A stretch of 64,000 bases of DNA from assembly GCA_003153155.1 (NCBI GenBank), contig PLWV01000013.1:277852-341851 (forward strand), read 5' to 3'. The stretch's first letter is position 1, and each line of letters starts with the position of its first letter. The position numbers were made by a program, and so were the translations under genes. Positions 11,144 through 19,627 of the stretch are shown here, one piece after another. A model generated the notes under the pieces. That model made no database searches. It was not told the origin of the DNA and saw only the letters and a program-made list of their open reading frames with translations. The DNA is from Gallionella sp. (GTDB lineage Bacteria; Pseudomonadota; Gammaproteobacteria; Burkholderiales; Gallionellaceae).

Positions 11144-11659
11144 TCAATTCAAGTTAGGATCCGGCTTGCGCGGGGCTGACGAATTAATCGGCGCATCCTT
11201 TAATTTTGAAAGCTCGGTCTTGAGTGCAGCAATATTCTGCTGGTGTAGCTCAACCTGGTCGTTTAGCGGCTTGATCTTCTCGTCATATTTTGCGACATTA
11301 CGATAAGTGCGGCCATCGGCTCCCTTGAAGACTTCCGGGTTCGATTCACCCTCCTTCAGGTTCTGCTTGGCCTCTTCAAGCAACTTCTCCTCGGCATTCA
11401 ACTCATCTTGCAAAATCTTGCGGCGGTTATCATCTCGTCCTCTTTGCGTTTCATCATCCACCTTCGGAAAACCTTCGGGAGCGCGCGCTTTGCCGGGCGG
11501 CATCATGGTCGGCAAGGGTTCCAGAATCAGCTTCTTGCCCCCCTTGATAGGCGTACTGGAATAGGTGACATGCCCATTCTCATCGATAGCCTTATAGATT
11601 TCGGCTTGCGCCAACATCGGACAGACACACAACACGGCAAACAAGTATCCAAGTTTCAT
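11144..11659 (-). CDS. Secreted DUF4124-domain protein between glnA and ntrB
   Basis: The 171-residue product has a cleavable signal peptide (residues 1-19, ending AQA), a DUF4124 domain (EIYKAIDENGHVTYSSTP), and a long charged helix (about 80-160) likely to form a coiled coil. DUF4124 is a small beta domain found at the start of many betaproteobacterial envelope proteins; no biochemical role is established. The start at 11659 is chosen because it begins the signal peptide; upstream in-frame codons lack this. Its location between glnA and ntrBC is common in this class. A second DUF4124 gene follows pyrE in this window. Confidence 0.82.
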   Translation of the reverse strand: MKLGYLFAVLCVCPMLAQAEIYKAIDENGHVTYSSTPIKGGKKLILEPLPTMMPPGKARAPEGFPKVDDETQRGRDDNRRKILQDELNAEEKLLEEAKQNLKEGESNPEVFKGADGRTYRNVAKYDEKIKPLNDQVELHQQNIAALKTELSKLKDAPINSSAPRKPDPNLN

Positions 11660-11734
11660 GTTCGTTTTCCCTAGAAATAACGCAGCAAGTATAGGACAAG
11701 CGTCGGACACAGACAAACATTTGCAGTTCAAAAC

Positions 11735-11759
11735 AAAACGGGGCTTCGCGCCCCGTTTT
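11735..11759 (-). terminator. Intrinsic terminator of glnA
   Basis: AAAACGGGGC (11735-11744) pairs perfectly with GCCCCGTTTT (11750-11759) around a 5-base loop. On the minus strand the stem is followed by a T-rich run (TTTTGTTTTG), and it lies 52 bases past the glnA stop. It should end most transcripts from the glnA promoter before the DUF4124-ntrBC genes. Confidence 0.85.
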
Positions 11760-11811
11760 ACTGTCCTGCCCCTTCGACACGCTCAGGACAGGTTTGTGTA
11801 CTTGCTAAAGA

Positions 11812-13227
11812 CTAGATGCTGTAATACATTTCAAACTCGACCGGATGCGTAGTCATACGCAGACGAGTCACTTCATCCATTTTCAAGGTGATGTAAGCAT
11901 CAATGAAGTCGTTGGAGAACACGCCGCCACGAGTCAGGAACTCACGATCCTTGTCCAAGTGTGCCAAGGCTTCATCCAGCGAGCTGCACACAGTCGGGAT
12001 CTTTGCATCTTCTTCCGGTGGCAGGTCGTACAGATTTTTGTCCGCAGGATCGCCGGGGTGGATCTTGTTTTGAATGCCATCCAGGCCAGCCATCATCAGG
12101 GCTGTGAAAGCCAAGTATGGATTGGCAGTGGGGTCCGGGAAACGCGTTTCGATACGGCGCGCCTTTTCGTTGGGCACGTGTGGAATCCGAATCGAAGCAG
12201 AGCGATTCTTCGCTGAATAAGCCAGCTTGGTCGGTGCTTCAAAATGTGGAACCAGACGTTTGTAAGAGTTGGTGCCGGGATTGGTAATCGCGTTCAGTGC
12301 CCTGGCATGCTTGATGATACCGCCGATGTAGTAAAGTGCCAGTTCGGACAGCCCTGCATATCCGTTACCAGCAAACAAATTTTTACCGCCCTTCCAGATG
12401 GACTGGTGCACGTGCATACCGGAACCATTATCGCCAACGATAGGTTTAGGCATGAAGGTTGCGGTCTTACCATACTGATGCGCCACGTTGTGCACAACAT
12501 ATTTCAAAACCTGTGTCTGGTCAGCGCGACGCACCAGTGAGTTGAACTTGGTGCCGATTTCGCATTGGCCGGCCGTCGCTACTTCATGGTGATGCACCTC
12601 GACTTCGATGCCGATCTCTTCCAAAGCCAGACACATCGCGGCACGAATGTCGTTCAGGCTGTCAACCGGCGGAACCGGGAAGTAGCCGCCCTTAACGACC
12701 GGACGGTGGCCGGTATTACCGCCGTCAAATTTTTCTGCGGAGGACCAGGCGGCTTCTTCCGAATTGATTTTGCAAAAGCACCCGGACATGTCGATTTGCC
12801 AGTTCACCGAATCGAAAATGAAGAATTCGGGTTCCGGACCGAAGTAGGCTGTATCGCCGATTCCGGTGGATTTCAGGTACGCCTCGGCACGCTTCGCGAT
12901 GGATCGCGGATCACGGTCGTAGCCCTTACCATCAGTAGGTTCCACCACGTCACAGGTAATCACCAGGGTGTTTTCATCCATGAACGGATCGAGAAAAGCG
13001 GTCGTAGGATCCGGCATCAACAACATGTCTGATGCCTGAATGCCTTTCCAGCCGGCGATGGAAGAGCCATCGAACGCATGACCGTCTTCAAACTTGTCCA
13101 TACCCATACACTTAACTGGAACACCCACATGCTGCTCTTTGCCGCGTGTATCGGTAAAACGGAAATCCACGAATTTAATTTCGCGGTCTTTAATCATCTG
13201 TAACACATCATTTGCCGACATCGACAT
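11812..13227 (-). CDS. glnA: Glutamine synthetase, type I (adenylylation-regulated)
   Basis: GlnA condenses glutamate with ammonia using ATP, as a cytoplasmic dodecamer. The 471-residue product has the GSI beta-grasp region ([21 protein letters not shown]), the catalytic domain ([19 protein letters not shown], and the ATP-binding [16 protein letters not shown]) and the adenylylation site NLYDLPPEE with Tyr400. Activity is therefore expected to be turned down by GlnE-mediated adenylylation. The first of two close ATGs (13227) is preferred because GGGAG stands at the right distance. A sigma-54 promoter and NtrC-like sites lie upstream, and a strong terminator lies downstream. Confidence 0.98.
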   Translation of the reverse strand: MSMSANDVLQMIKDREIKFVDFRFTDTRGKEQHVGVPVKCMGMDKFEDGHAFDGSSIAGWKGIQASDMLLMPDPTTAFLDPFMDENTLVITCDVVEPTDGKGYDRDPRSIAKRAEAYLKSTGIGDTAYFGPEPEFFIFDSVNWQIDMSGCFCKINSEEAAWSSAEKFDGGNTGHRPVVKGGYFPVPPVDSLNDIRAAMCLALEEIGIEVEVHHHEVATAGQCEIGTKFNSLVRRADQTQVLKYVVHNVAHQYGKTATFMPKPIVGDNGSGMHVHQSIWKGGKNLFAGNGYAGLSELALYYIGGIIKHARALNAITNPGTNSYKRLVPHFEAPTKLAYSAKNRSASIRIPHVPNEKARRIETRFPDPTANPYLAFTALMMAGLDGIQNKIHPGDPADKNLYDLPPEEDAKIPTVCSSLDEALAHLDKDREFLTRGGVFSNDFIDAYITLKMDEVTRLRMTTHPVEFEMYYSI

Positions 13228-13281
13228 AACTTTCTCCCAAACATCAAATTAAACAGCTAACCAAAAACCCAAGATTCTAAA

Positions 13282-13298
13282 TGCAGAAAGCGTGCCAA
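13282..13298 (-). promoter_or_regulatory. Sigma-54 (RpoN) promoter of glnA
   Basis: On the minus strand the sequence reads TTGGCACG-N4-CTGCA, one base off the consensus YTGGCACG-N4-TTGCW, with the invariant GG (-24) and GC (-12) at the required spacing. Transcription would start about 45 bases before the glnA ATG. NtrC-like sites stand about 95 and 128 bases upstream of that start. Confidence 0.82.
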
Positions 13299-13359
13299 CC
13301 CTGTCTGCATAGCAGGCTGTCATTGTGCCATAAGCCAGTTACGCAGCACACCAAAAATT

Positions 13360-13378
13360 TGCACCTAAAATGGGCGCA
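13360..13378 (-). promoter_or_regulatory. Degenerate NtrC-binding site upstream of glnA
   Basis: TGCACC and GGCGCA half-sites flank an AT-rich centre. Spacing is 2 bases longer than the NtrC consensus, so this is the weaker of two candidates. Its centre lies about 31 bases (three helical turns) from the better site at 13392-13408, like the paired sites at E. coli glnAp2. Confidence 0.4.
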
Positions 13379-13391
13379 GCATGGCCGCTTA

Positions 13392-13408
13392 TGCACTAAT
13401 TCTGTGCA
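13392..13408 (-). promoter_or_regulatory. NtrC-binding site upstream of glnA
   Basis: TGCACTAATTCTGTGCA is a 17-base near-palindrome that matches the NtrC consensus TGCAC-N7-GTGCA exactly at both ends. It overlaps the last codons of the CDF transporter gene, about 128 bases upstream of the predicted glnA transcription start. Confidence 0.62.
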
Positions 13409-14604
13409 TGACTGTGGTGGACATGTATAACACGAAATAACTCGTCATCACGCACCAGTTCATCGCAGCGTGCCTGTAACGTATCCGCCCGCTCAGCAGA
13501 CTGCTGGTTAACCAGATATATCTCGGCATCGACCTTGCCATCCAGATAGTGAAATACCACGCGATTATCCACTAAACCTGGGTCTCCCAATCGCTCCGCA
13601 AGATATGCCAGCAGGCCGGGGCGGCTGGGCAAGTGCGCGTTCGGCTTGGCTTGCATATCATCTTCCGGATCAACATGCACCATTACATCCATCACATGAT
13701 GATTCTTGAGCACGGCATGCCGCGCCGATTCCGCGATGTAATGTCCCTCCGAAACGCTGATCTTCGGATCGACCATGATGTGCGCATCGACCAATGCGTT
13801 GTCCGCCATCTTGCGTGTGCGCAGTTCGTGCAAGCCGCGCACACCGTGAATATTGAGCAAGGTTTGCCGGATCGCCTCGACCTCCTCCGCATCCAATCCG
13901 GTATCGATGAGTTCAGCCATCGCTTCCAGCGCCAGCTTACCGCCCATGTGCGCGATCATCACGCCCACCACCGCCGCTGCAACCAGATCGAGAAAGGTAT
14001 AACCCAGCAGATTGCCAACCACCCCGACGATGACCACCAATGAGGATGCCGCATCCGAACGTGCGTGCCACGCATTGGCTACCAGCATCTGCGAGCGCAC
14101 CCGCTTGGCCACCGCCAGCATGTAACGGAACATCCCTTCCTTGGCGACCAATGCGAAAACCGCGACGGTGAGGGCTAGCGGACTTACTGCCTGCAACGCC
14201 TCCGGATGCTGCAAGCGCATTGCCGCAGCCACCAGCAACACCACGCCGAGCACCGCAAGGAATGTCCCAAGAATAAGCGTCGCGGCAGTTTCCACACGCG
14301 CATGGCCATAGGGATGATTGGCATCGGCGTGCCGATTGCCATGCCGATTGGCATATAACACCAACACATCTGAAAGCAGATCCGACAGGGAATGCAGGCC
14401 ATCCGCCATCAAGGCCTGCGAGTGCGCAAAAAAACCGCCCGCCACCTGAAAGGTTGTCAATAACACATTGATGCCGATACTCACCCAAGTGCTCTTTTGC
14501 GCTGCGGCAAAACGTTCCGGATGTACCGGTTCAAAAGCCCCGATATCGGCCTGGGATTGATGCGGATTGGTGTGATTTTTCATGTCAGTTGCGCTAGTAT
14601 GCAT
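13396..14604 (-). CDS. Cation diffusion facilitator (CDF) family divalent metal exporter
   Basis: The 402-residue inner-membrane protein has the CDF layout of six membrane helices (about residues 37-235) and a cytoplasmic metal-sensing domain. The transport site is visible as the paired motifs DGLHSLSDLLSD in helix 2 and HARSDAASS in helix 5. CDF proteins exchange Zn, Fe, Co, Mn or related ions for protons to remove them from the cytoplasm; the metal cannot be read from sequence. The C-terminal region is longer than usual, and the protein begins and ends with histidine-rich tails (the last residues include HVHHSH). A start at 14583 is an alternative. The glnA NtrC-like site overlaps its stop region. 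Confidence 0.88.
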   Translation of the reverse strand: MHTSATDMKNHTNPHQSQADIGAFEPVHPERFAAAQKSTWVSIGINVLLTTFQVAGGFFAHSQALMADGLHSLSDLLSDVLVLYANRHGNRHADANHPYGHARVETAATLILGTFLAVLGVVLLVAAAMRLQHPEALQAVSPLALTVAVFALVAKEGMFRYMLAVAKRVRSQMLVANAWHARSDAASSLVVIVGVVGNLLGYTFLDLVAAAVVGVMIAHMGGKLALEAMAELIDTGLDAEEVEAIRQTLLNIHGVRGLHELRTRKMADNALVDAHIMVDPKISVSEGHYIAESARHAVLKNHHVMDVMVHVDPEDDMQAKPNAHLPSRPGLLAYLAERLGDPGLVDNRVVFHYLDGKVDAEIYLVNQQSAERADTLQARCDELVRDDELFRVIHVHHSHAQN

Positions 14605-14669
14605 TTATAATGTGCAGCATAACACCTGTGCCAACTACGTTAAACTTTGCTATGGAAGAAAGAATCATC

Positions 14670-15122
14670 ATGGGAAGAATTACCGCCATTCTGCAAGCCG
14701 CGCAACAACGCGCCAAAGAGCTGAATCTGTCCTATGAAGGCGCACTGTATCCAGATGAGGCTTATGAAATCCAGCAGTCCGCACCCGGAGCCAAGTTGGT
14801 GGATGTGCGCAGCCGCGCAGAATTGGATTGGGTCGGGGGCTTACCAGGTGCCACAGCAATTGAATGGGCGACCTATCCGGGCATGAAACCCAACCCGCAT
14901 TTCATTGATCAACTGGAACAACAAGTAGACAAGGAAGCATTGGTAATATTCTTTTGCCGCAGCGGGGTGCGTTCGCACCACGCCGCTGCAGCCGCCACAA
15001 AAGCTGGTTATAACGACTGCTACAACATGCTGGAAGGTTTCGAAGGCGAGATGGACGACAGCAAACACCGCAATGCTATCGGCGGTTGGCGGGCGGCAGG
15101 ACTACCCTGGGAACAGAGTTAA
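14670..15122 (+). CDS. Rhodanese-like sulfurtransferase domain protein
   Basis: The 150-residue product is a single rhodanese domain with the active-site loop CRSGVRS (catalytic cysteine in FFCRSGVRS) and a leading KLVDVRSRAELDWVG segment. The six-residue loop beginning with Cys-Arg is typical of sulfurtransferases that carry a persulfide. The start at 14670 fits family N-termini (MGRITAIL) and has a purine-rich ribosome binding site; ATGs at 14610 and 14652 are in frame. It is divergent from the CDF gene. A role in sulfur relay is inferred from the fold only. Confidence 0.87.
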   Translation: MGRITAILQAAQQRAKELNLSYEGALYPDEAYEIQQSAPGAKLVDVRSRAELDWVGGLPGATAIEWATYPGMKPNPHFIDQLEQQVDKEALVIFFCRSGVRSHHAAAAATKAGYNDCYNMLEGFEGEMDDSKHRNAIGGWRAAGLPWEQS

Positions 15123-15140
15123 TCGCCGTTTTGGTAGCAG

Positions 15141-15273
15141 GGGGCACGGCGGTGTCAATTCCACATCCAGCAAGCTGGATATAACCAACCACTTGGCAAC
15201 CGTCTTTTGGTTGCTTAGTGGGATGGCTAGTTGTTTCATCAGTGGATTGCCTGACTTTGTTGCGCCGTGCCCC
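15141..15273. repeat. TAACCAG module nested in a GGGGCACGGCG palindrome (locus a)
   Basis: Perfect 11-base arms GGGGCACGGCG (15141-15151) and its complement (15263-15273) enclose a TAACCAG hairpin module (15181-15244). The module stem pairs CCACT with AGTGG and GGCAACC with GGTTGC. The right arm ends on the first base of the xth stop codon. Without the module, the arms would form the kind of simple palindrome found elsewhere as a dispersed repeat. Confidence 0.75.
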
Positions 15274-16037
15274 TACGTATAATCGATAATCAGCGGCGCA
15301 TGATCCGAAAATCGTTGCGCTTTGTAGATGCTTGCTGCCTCGGCTCGCGCGGCGATGCCGGGCGTAGCGATCTGGTAGTCAATGCGCCAACCGACATTTT
15401 TAGCCCACGCCTGACCACGATTCGACCACCAGGTAAAAGCTTCCAGTTCGGGATGTACGAGGCGAAACACATCGGCAAAGCCGACTTCATCGAATAACTC
15501 CGTCAGCCAGGCGCGCTCTTCGGGAAGGAATCCGGAATTCTTTTTATTTCCGCGCCAGTTTTTCAGATCGATTTCCTTGTGTGCAATGTTCCAGTCACCG
15601 CATATCACCACCTCGCGTCCGCTGGCACGCAACTCGCGCAGATGCGGCATGAAAGCCGCCATGAATTTGAATTTCACCGCCTGACGCTCCTCGCCGCTGG
15701 AACCTGAAGGCAGGTACAGCGAAACCACGCTGAGGTTGGCAAAATCCGCGCATAGATAACGTCCCTCGGCATCAAATTCGGCAATACCCAAGCCCGCCAT
15801 GACCCGTTGCGGCTGTTCGCGACAGTAGATGCCCACACCGCTATAACCCTTCTTTTCCGCGTAATGAAAATAGCCGTGATAACCCTGTGGCATAAGCATT
15901 TGCCCGGTCATGTCCGCCGCTTGGGACTTGAGTTCCTGCAGACAAACGATGTCGGCATCTTGTTGTGCAAGCCATTCGTATAAGCCTTTGCGGGCGGCAG
16001 AACGAATGCCGTTCAAGTTTACTGAAATAATGCGCAT
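15273..16037 (-). CDS. xth: Exodeoxyribonuclease III / AP endonuclease
   Basis: The 254-residue product is a complete EEP-family nuclease: MRIISVNLNGIRSA (metal-coordinating Asn), CLQELK (catalytic Glu), the tyrosine and substrate loop, CGDWNIAH and the C-terminal SDHAP catalytic pair. It removes nucleotides from the 3' end of duplex DNA and cuts at abasic sites in base-excision repair. The stop overlaps the right arm of a repeat. It is transcribed away from pyrE, with a shared 69-base promoter region. Confidence 0.95.
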   Translation of the reverse strand: MRIISVNLNGIRSAARKGLYEWLAQQDADIVCLQELKSQAADMTGQMLMPQGYHGYFHYAEKKGYSGVGIYCREQPQRVMAGLGIAEFDAEGRYLCADFANLSVVSLYLPSGSSGEERQAVKFKFMAAFMPHLRELRASGREVVICGDWNIAHKEIDLKNWRGNKKNSGFLPEERAWLTELFDEVGFADVFRLVHPELEAFTWWSNRGQAWAKNVGWRIDYQIATPGIAARAEAASIYKAQRFSDHAPLIIDYT

Positions 16038-16076
16038 GAAAATTCACGAGAGTAATCGGGCGTGCCATTATAATGA

Positions 16077-16084
16077 CGGTCATC
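16077..16084. promoter_or_regulatory. Shared -10-like element between xth and pyrE
   Basis: ATTATAAT is self-complementary and supplies a TATAAT hexamer on both strands of the short divergent region. No convincing -35 box is seen for either direction, so this is only a candidate. Confidence 0.25.
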
Positions 16085-16106
16085 ATCTCAACCTATAGCA
16101 AACGTC

Positions 16107-16754
16107 ATGTCCAATTTCAGACAAGATTTCATCCGCTTTGCCGTACAGCAAAACGTGTTGTGGTTCGGAGAGTTTCAAACCAAAGCAGGGCGTTTGTCGC
16201 CATATTTTTTCAACGCCGGTTTATTCAATGATGGCGCGGCCTTAAGAAACCTGTCGCAGTTTTTCGCCCAAGCGATCCTTGCTTCCGAAGTTCCCTTCGA
16301 CATGCTGTTCGGCCCAGCCTACAAAGGCATCCCGCTGGTTGCCGGAGCCGCAATTGCGCTGGCCGAGCAGGGCAGTAACGTGCCGTATTGCTACAATCGC
16401 AAAGAGGCCAAGGACCACGGCGAAGGCGGCACGACGGTGGGCGCTAAGTTGCAGGGCCGTGTGCTGATCATCGATGACGTGATCTCTGCCGGCACCTCAG
16501 TGCGCGAATCCATAGCACTAATTCGCGCAGCCGGTGCGCAGCCGTGCGGCGTAGTGATCGCACTGGATCGCATGGAGCGCGGTCAAAGCGAACTTTCTGC
16601 CGCGCAGGAAGTACAACGCAACTATGATATTCCGGTAATATCTATCGCCACGCTGGATGATTTGCTCGGCTATTTACGGACTGAGGGCGAAATGGAACAA
16701 AATCTTACCGCCGTTCAATCGTATCGTGATCGTTATGGAGTAAAAAATGACTAA
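16107..16754 (+). CDS. pyrE: Orotate phosphoribosyltransferase
   Basis: PyrE adds the phosphoribosyl group of PRPP to orotate to make OMP in pyrimidine biosynthesis. The 215-residue product shows the N-terminal orotate-binding region (LKAGRLSPYFFNAG-type, here TKAGRLSPYF), the YKGIPL loop, the mobile loop YNRKEAKDHGEGG and the PRPP signature VLIIDDVISAGTS. The length is typical. It overlaps the following DUF4124 gene by 8 bases, so translation of the two is probably coupled. Confidence 0.96.
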   Translation: MSNFRQDFIRFAVQQNVLWFGEFQTKAGRLSPYFFNAGLFNDGAALRNLSQFFAQAILASEVPFDMLFGPAYKGIPLVAGAAIALAEQGSNVPYCYNRKEAKDHGEGGTTVGAKLQGRVLIIDDVISAGTSVRESIALIRAAGAQPCGVVIALDRMERGQSELSAAQEVQRNYDIPVISIATLDDLLGYLRTEGEMEQNLTAVQSYRDRYGVKND

Positions 16755-17358
16755 GCTCAAATTGCTCGTTGCCCTTATCGCCGGTGTCACTCTCAGCTTC
16801 CCTGTTGCGGCAAAGTTATACAAATGGGTGGATGACAATGGCACTACACACTACGGCGAAACAGTTCCTCCGGAATACGCCAACAAAGATCGCGTAGAGT
16901 TGAACCAGGCAGGACGCGTGATAAAAAGTGAAGAGGTGCCCACCCCCGAGAGGCGTCGCGCCAAGGAACTGGAGGATGCGAAGAAACGCGACGATGCCAA
17001 TGCAGCACTTGAACAGCAACGCCATGACAAGACCCTGATCAATACTTATAACAGCGTGAAGGAAATCGATCAGGCGCGCATCCGCAGCCTGCAACAGGTC
17101 GACGCGCGCATCAATGTCATCAACTCCTATATCAAGACAGCGAACGACAACTTGCTTGCCTTGCAAAAGGAAACTGACGGCTACACCAATGCAAACAGGA
17201 AAATCCCGGATTCCTTGCAAGAGGACTTGCAGGACGCGCAGGCACGTTTGACCAAACTGCAACAAGATTCAGAAAATCCCAAGGCGGAAAAGGCGGCGGT
17301 GGAAGCGCGCTTTGATGCCGACAAGGCGCGCTACATAGAATTGACCGGGAAAAAATAA
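16747..17358 (+). CDS. Secreted DUF4124-domain coiled-coil protein
   Basis: The 203-residue product has a signal peptide (1-22, ending VAA), a DUF4124 domain (KLYKWVDDNGTTHYGETVPPEY) and a long charged region (about 55-200) with heptad-like spacing that predicts a coiled coil. It starts inside the 3' end of pyrE with an 8-base overlap. It has the same layout as the DUF4124 gene between glnA and ntrB, with only limited sequence similarity beyond the domain. It is probably periplasmic or envelope-associated; no function is known. Confidence 0.82.
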   Translation: MTKLKLLVALIAGVTLSFPVAAKLYKWVDDNGTTHYGETVPPEYANKDRVELNQAGRVIKSEEVPTPERRRAKELEDAKKRDDANAALEQQRHDKTLINTYNSVKEIDQARIRSLQQVDARINVINSYIKTANDNLLALQKETDGYTNANRKIPDSLQEDLQDAQARLTKLQQDSENPKAEKAAVEARFDADKARYIELTGKK

Positions 17359-17636
17359 CTGCAGGGTGCGGCAGTTCGCCCAATAAATGGATTTACCTTT
17401 AAAACCGCAGTTCATCCCACAGAGAACACACTGGGTTTGCTATTTAGTCATGGACACTGATCGGGTGACATTTATCGTTCCCACGCATAACCAGCCACTT
17501 GGTTGTCGTTCTTTGACAGCCTAGTGTAATGGCTAGGTGTTTCATCAAGAGCGTGGGAACGATATCAAACGATCACTTCCTGATTAATCTCCGTGACCTC
17601 TGTGGATAAGTGTTTTTTCCAGATTTTAGAGATTCC
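17359..17636. other. Intergenic region with repeat locus b
   Basis: This 278-base region separates convergent genes. It carries the nested repeat at 17474-17563. Nothing else recognisable is present, and no clear intrinsic terminator is seen for either gene. Confidence 0.6.
17474..17563. repeat. TAACCAG module nested in an ATCGTTCCCACGC palindrome (locus b)
   Basis: Exact 13-base arms ATCGTTCCCACGC (17474-17486) and GCGTGGGAACGAT (17551-17563) directly enclose a 64-base TAACCAG module (17487-17550), with no extra base between arm and module. The module forms its own stem (CCACTTGG with CCTAGTG and GGTTGTC with GACAGCC). Two unrelated palindromes are thus stacked one inside the other. Confidence 0.82.
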
Positions 17637-18266
17637 CTACAGCGTTTCAAACTGGCGTGTAGTTGCGTTATAGCCCAGCAATTCTCCGCGCTCGATATCA
17701 AAATACCAGCCGTGCAAAGCGAGCCTGCCTTGTTCGACACGCTCGCGTATCCAGGAAAAAGTCATCAGATTATTCAGGGAAACCAGTATTGCCTGTTGTT
17801 CGCAGGCGCGGTGGCGCACCTCGCTGCTGGCCCCTGCAAGCTCTTGCTCAGTATGTTCACGTGCGGCATCGGCTATTCTCATCCATTCTGCAATGAAGGA
17901 ATCATCCTTGGCCACGCCGCCTTCCAGCAGGGCGTGAATACCGCCGCACTGCGCATGTCCGAGCACGATGATGTGCTGCACAGCTAAATTACGCACGCCA
18001 AATTCAAGCGCTGCACTGGTGCCGTGATAATGACCCTGGTTTTCTGCGGGGGGAACCAAATTAGCGACGTTGCGGATGACAAAAAGGTCGCCCGGGGCGC
18101 AATCGAGTATCAGAGCCGGATCGACGCGAGAATCACAACAACCCACCACAAGCATGGAGGGAGTTTGACCAAACTGCACCAGATCGTGAAACTGCGCGTC
18201 GTCATCTGCGAATGAGCGTTCGCGGAAGCGTTGAAATCCTTCGATGAGTTGTTTCGGCGAACTCAT
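17637..18266 (-). CDS. can: Beta-class carbonic anhydrase
   Basis: The 209-residue product interconverts CO2 and bicarbonate in the cytoplasm. Zinc ligands are visible as Cys43 in GCCDSRVD (with the catalytic Asp45-Arg47 pair) and the His-Cys pair in GHAQCGG. Its start overlaps the purC stop by 4 bases, so it is translated with purC, whose substrate pathway consumes bicarbonate-derived carbon at the PurE step. In an autotroph it would also supply inorganic carbon. It is the last gene of the fbp-purE-trx-purC-can series. Confidence 0.94.
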   Translation of the reverse strand: MSSPKQLIEGFQRFRERSFADDDAQFHDLVQFGQTPSMLVVGCCDSRVDPALILDCAPGDLFVIRNVANLVPPAENQGHYHGTSAALEFGVRNLAVQHIIVLGHAQCGGIHALLEGGVAKDDSFIAEWMRIADAAREHTEQELAGASSEVRHRACEQQAILVSLNNLMTFSWIRERVEQGRLALHGWYFDIERGELLGYNATTRQFETL

Positions 18267-19150
18267 GCGCCCGTTAGCTTGGCCAGAGCCTCGCGGTACT
18301 TGTCAGCGGTTTTTTGCAACACATCTCGAGGGATGCTCGGCGCGGGATCTCGCTTATTCCAGCCGGAAGCTTCCAGCCAGTCGCGCACGAATTGTTTATC
18401 GAAACTGGGTGGATTGCTACCCACATGGTATTGATCGGCGGGCCAGAAACGCGAGGAATCAGGTGTCAGTGCTTCGTCGATCAGATACAACTTGCCCGTC
18501 TCATCCACGCCAAATTCAAACTTGGTATCGGCAATGATGATGCCCTTGGTCGCCGCATAATTTGCCGCTTCGATATAGAGCGCCAGCGTGGCATCGCGCA
18601 CCTCGTTAGCGCGCGCTTCACCGAGTAATTCAACCGCTTGAGCAAACGAAATATTTTCGTCGTGATCGCCCACTGCCGCCTTGGTGGACGGCGTGAACAA
18701 AGGCTTTGGCAATTTTTCTGCTTCGCGCAACCCGTCAGGCAATGCAATCCCGCAAACTGTACCGGTCCTTTGATAATCCTTCCAACCGGAACCTATCAGA
18801 TAGCCGCGCACGATGGCCTCGATCGGCAACGGCTTGAGCTTCTTCGCCACGAAGGCGCGTCCACGCACCTGCGCACGCTCTGCGTCAGTCTTGACCACCG
18901 ACTCCGGCGCAATGCCGGTAAGATGATTGGGAATTACATGCTGCAACTTGTTTAACCAGAAATTCGACATGGTGGTGAGCACTTCGCCCTTGCCCGGAAT
19001 CGGGTCGGGCAAAATCACATCGAACGCGGACAAACGATCGGTCTGCACCACCAACAACTTGTCATCCCCTACCGCATAAATGTCGCGCACCTTGCCGCGA
19101 TGCAAAAATGGCAAACTCCTGATATCCGATTGCTGCAGCGTTGCACTCAT
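18263..19150 (-). CDS. purC: SAICAR synthetase
   Basis: PurC joins CAIR and aspartate using ATP in step 8 of purine synthesis. The 295-residue product shows [18 protein letters not shown] near the start, then [32 protein letters not shown] and the C-terminal [13 protein letters not shown], all typical of the longer PurC form. The start at 19150 (MSATLQQ) is preferred. The open frame extends 8 codons further, but into the GGGTGCCCGG repeat, which would give an unnatural N-terminus. It overlaps can by 4 bases. Confidence 0.95.
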   Translation of the reverse strand: MSATLQQSDIRSLPFLHRGKVRDIYAVGDDKLLVVQTDRLSAFDVILPDPIPGKGEVLTTMSNFWLNKLQHVIPNHLTGIAPESVVKTDAERAQVRGRAFVAKKLKPLPIEAIVRGYLIGSGWKDYQRTGTVCGIALPDGLREAEKLPKPLFTPSTKAAVGDHDENISFAQAVELLGEARANEVRDATLALYIEAANYAATKGIIIADTKFEFGVDETGKLYLIDEALTPDSSRFWPADQYHVGSNPPSFDKQFVRDWLEASGWNKRDPAPSIPRDVLQKTADKYREALAKLTGA

Positions 19151-19152
19151 GC

Positions 19153-19177
19153 GGGTGCCCGGCCAATAGTTCATCGG
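19153..19177. repeat. GGGTGCCCGG short dispersed repeat, copy 2
   Basis: This copy (ending AGTTCATCGG) fills the gap between purC and the preceding gene and runs over the last codons of that gene. It differs from the copy at 7719-7743 at two positions. Confidence 0.55.
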
Positions 19178-19605
19178 AGCGCCGCTTCGAGTATGCCAGC
19201 AATTTCCTGCTGCACATTCTCGGCGGTTTGCGGTGCATGCAAAACTTTTACCAGCTTGCCGTCGGCGTCGAACAATGCCAGGGTTGCCCGCGCAGCATTG
19301 TTGGCGGTGATAAATGCACGTCCCTCCGGGGTGTCGAAATCGGTCAAAAGAAACTCGACCCGTTCGGCATATTTATCGCGTATGCCCTCAAGTACGTTCA
19401 TCAAATCAAAACTTTGCACCGCATTTTTGTCACGCACCAGCACGACAGCCGCTTTGCCTTTACCGATGCGCGACAAATCATCGCTGTAACCGCGCGGCAA
19501 ATTCATGATCACGGTTGCAACCAACAACAACGACAAGCCGACCACAATCCATTTGATTTTTCGTGCGCGCGCCGGGGCCTCAGTGTGTTGCTCAACTTGG
19601 CTCAT
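19171..19605 (-). CDS. Membrane-anchored thioredoxin-fold protein lacking CxxC
   Basis: The 144-residue product has a short basic N-terminus, one membrane helix (about 20-38) and a periplasmic domain that reads as a degenerate thioredoxin fold: a central strand [10 protein letters not shown], then [13 protein letters not shown] in the place of the cis-proline strand. No cysteine pair is present, so a redox role is unlikely. Its last codons lie in the GGGTGCCCGG repeat, so the original C-terminus may have been changed. It sits between purE and purC on the same strand; no link to purine synthesis is evident. Confidence 0.62.
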   Translation of the reverse strand: MSQVEQHTEAPARARKIKWIVVGLSLLLVATVIMNLPRGYSDDLSRIGKGKAAVVLVRDKNAVQSFDLMNVLEGIRDKYAERVEFLLTDFDTPEGRAFITANNAARATLALFDADGKLVKVLHAPQTAENVQQEIAGILEAALR

Positions 19606-19627
19606 ATTCTCTTATCCAATACAGTAG

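Noticed and set aside
11769..11795. TTCGACACGCTCAGGACAGG motif as a regulatory site downstream of glnA
   Set aside because: It resembles a sequence commonly dispersed in many genomes, and no second copy or context here supports a function.
19151..19174. Longer purC N-terminus
   Set aside because: The extra codons are the GGGTGCCCGG repeat; the standard N-terminus begins at 19150.
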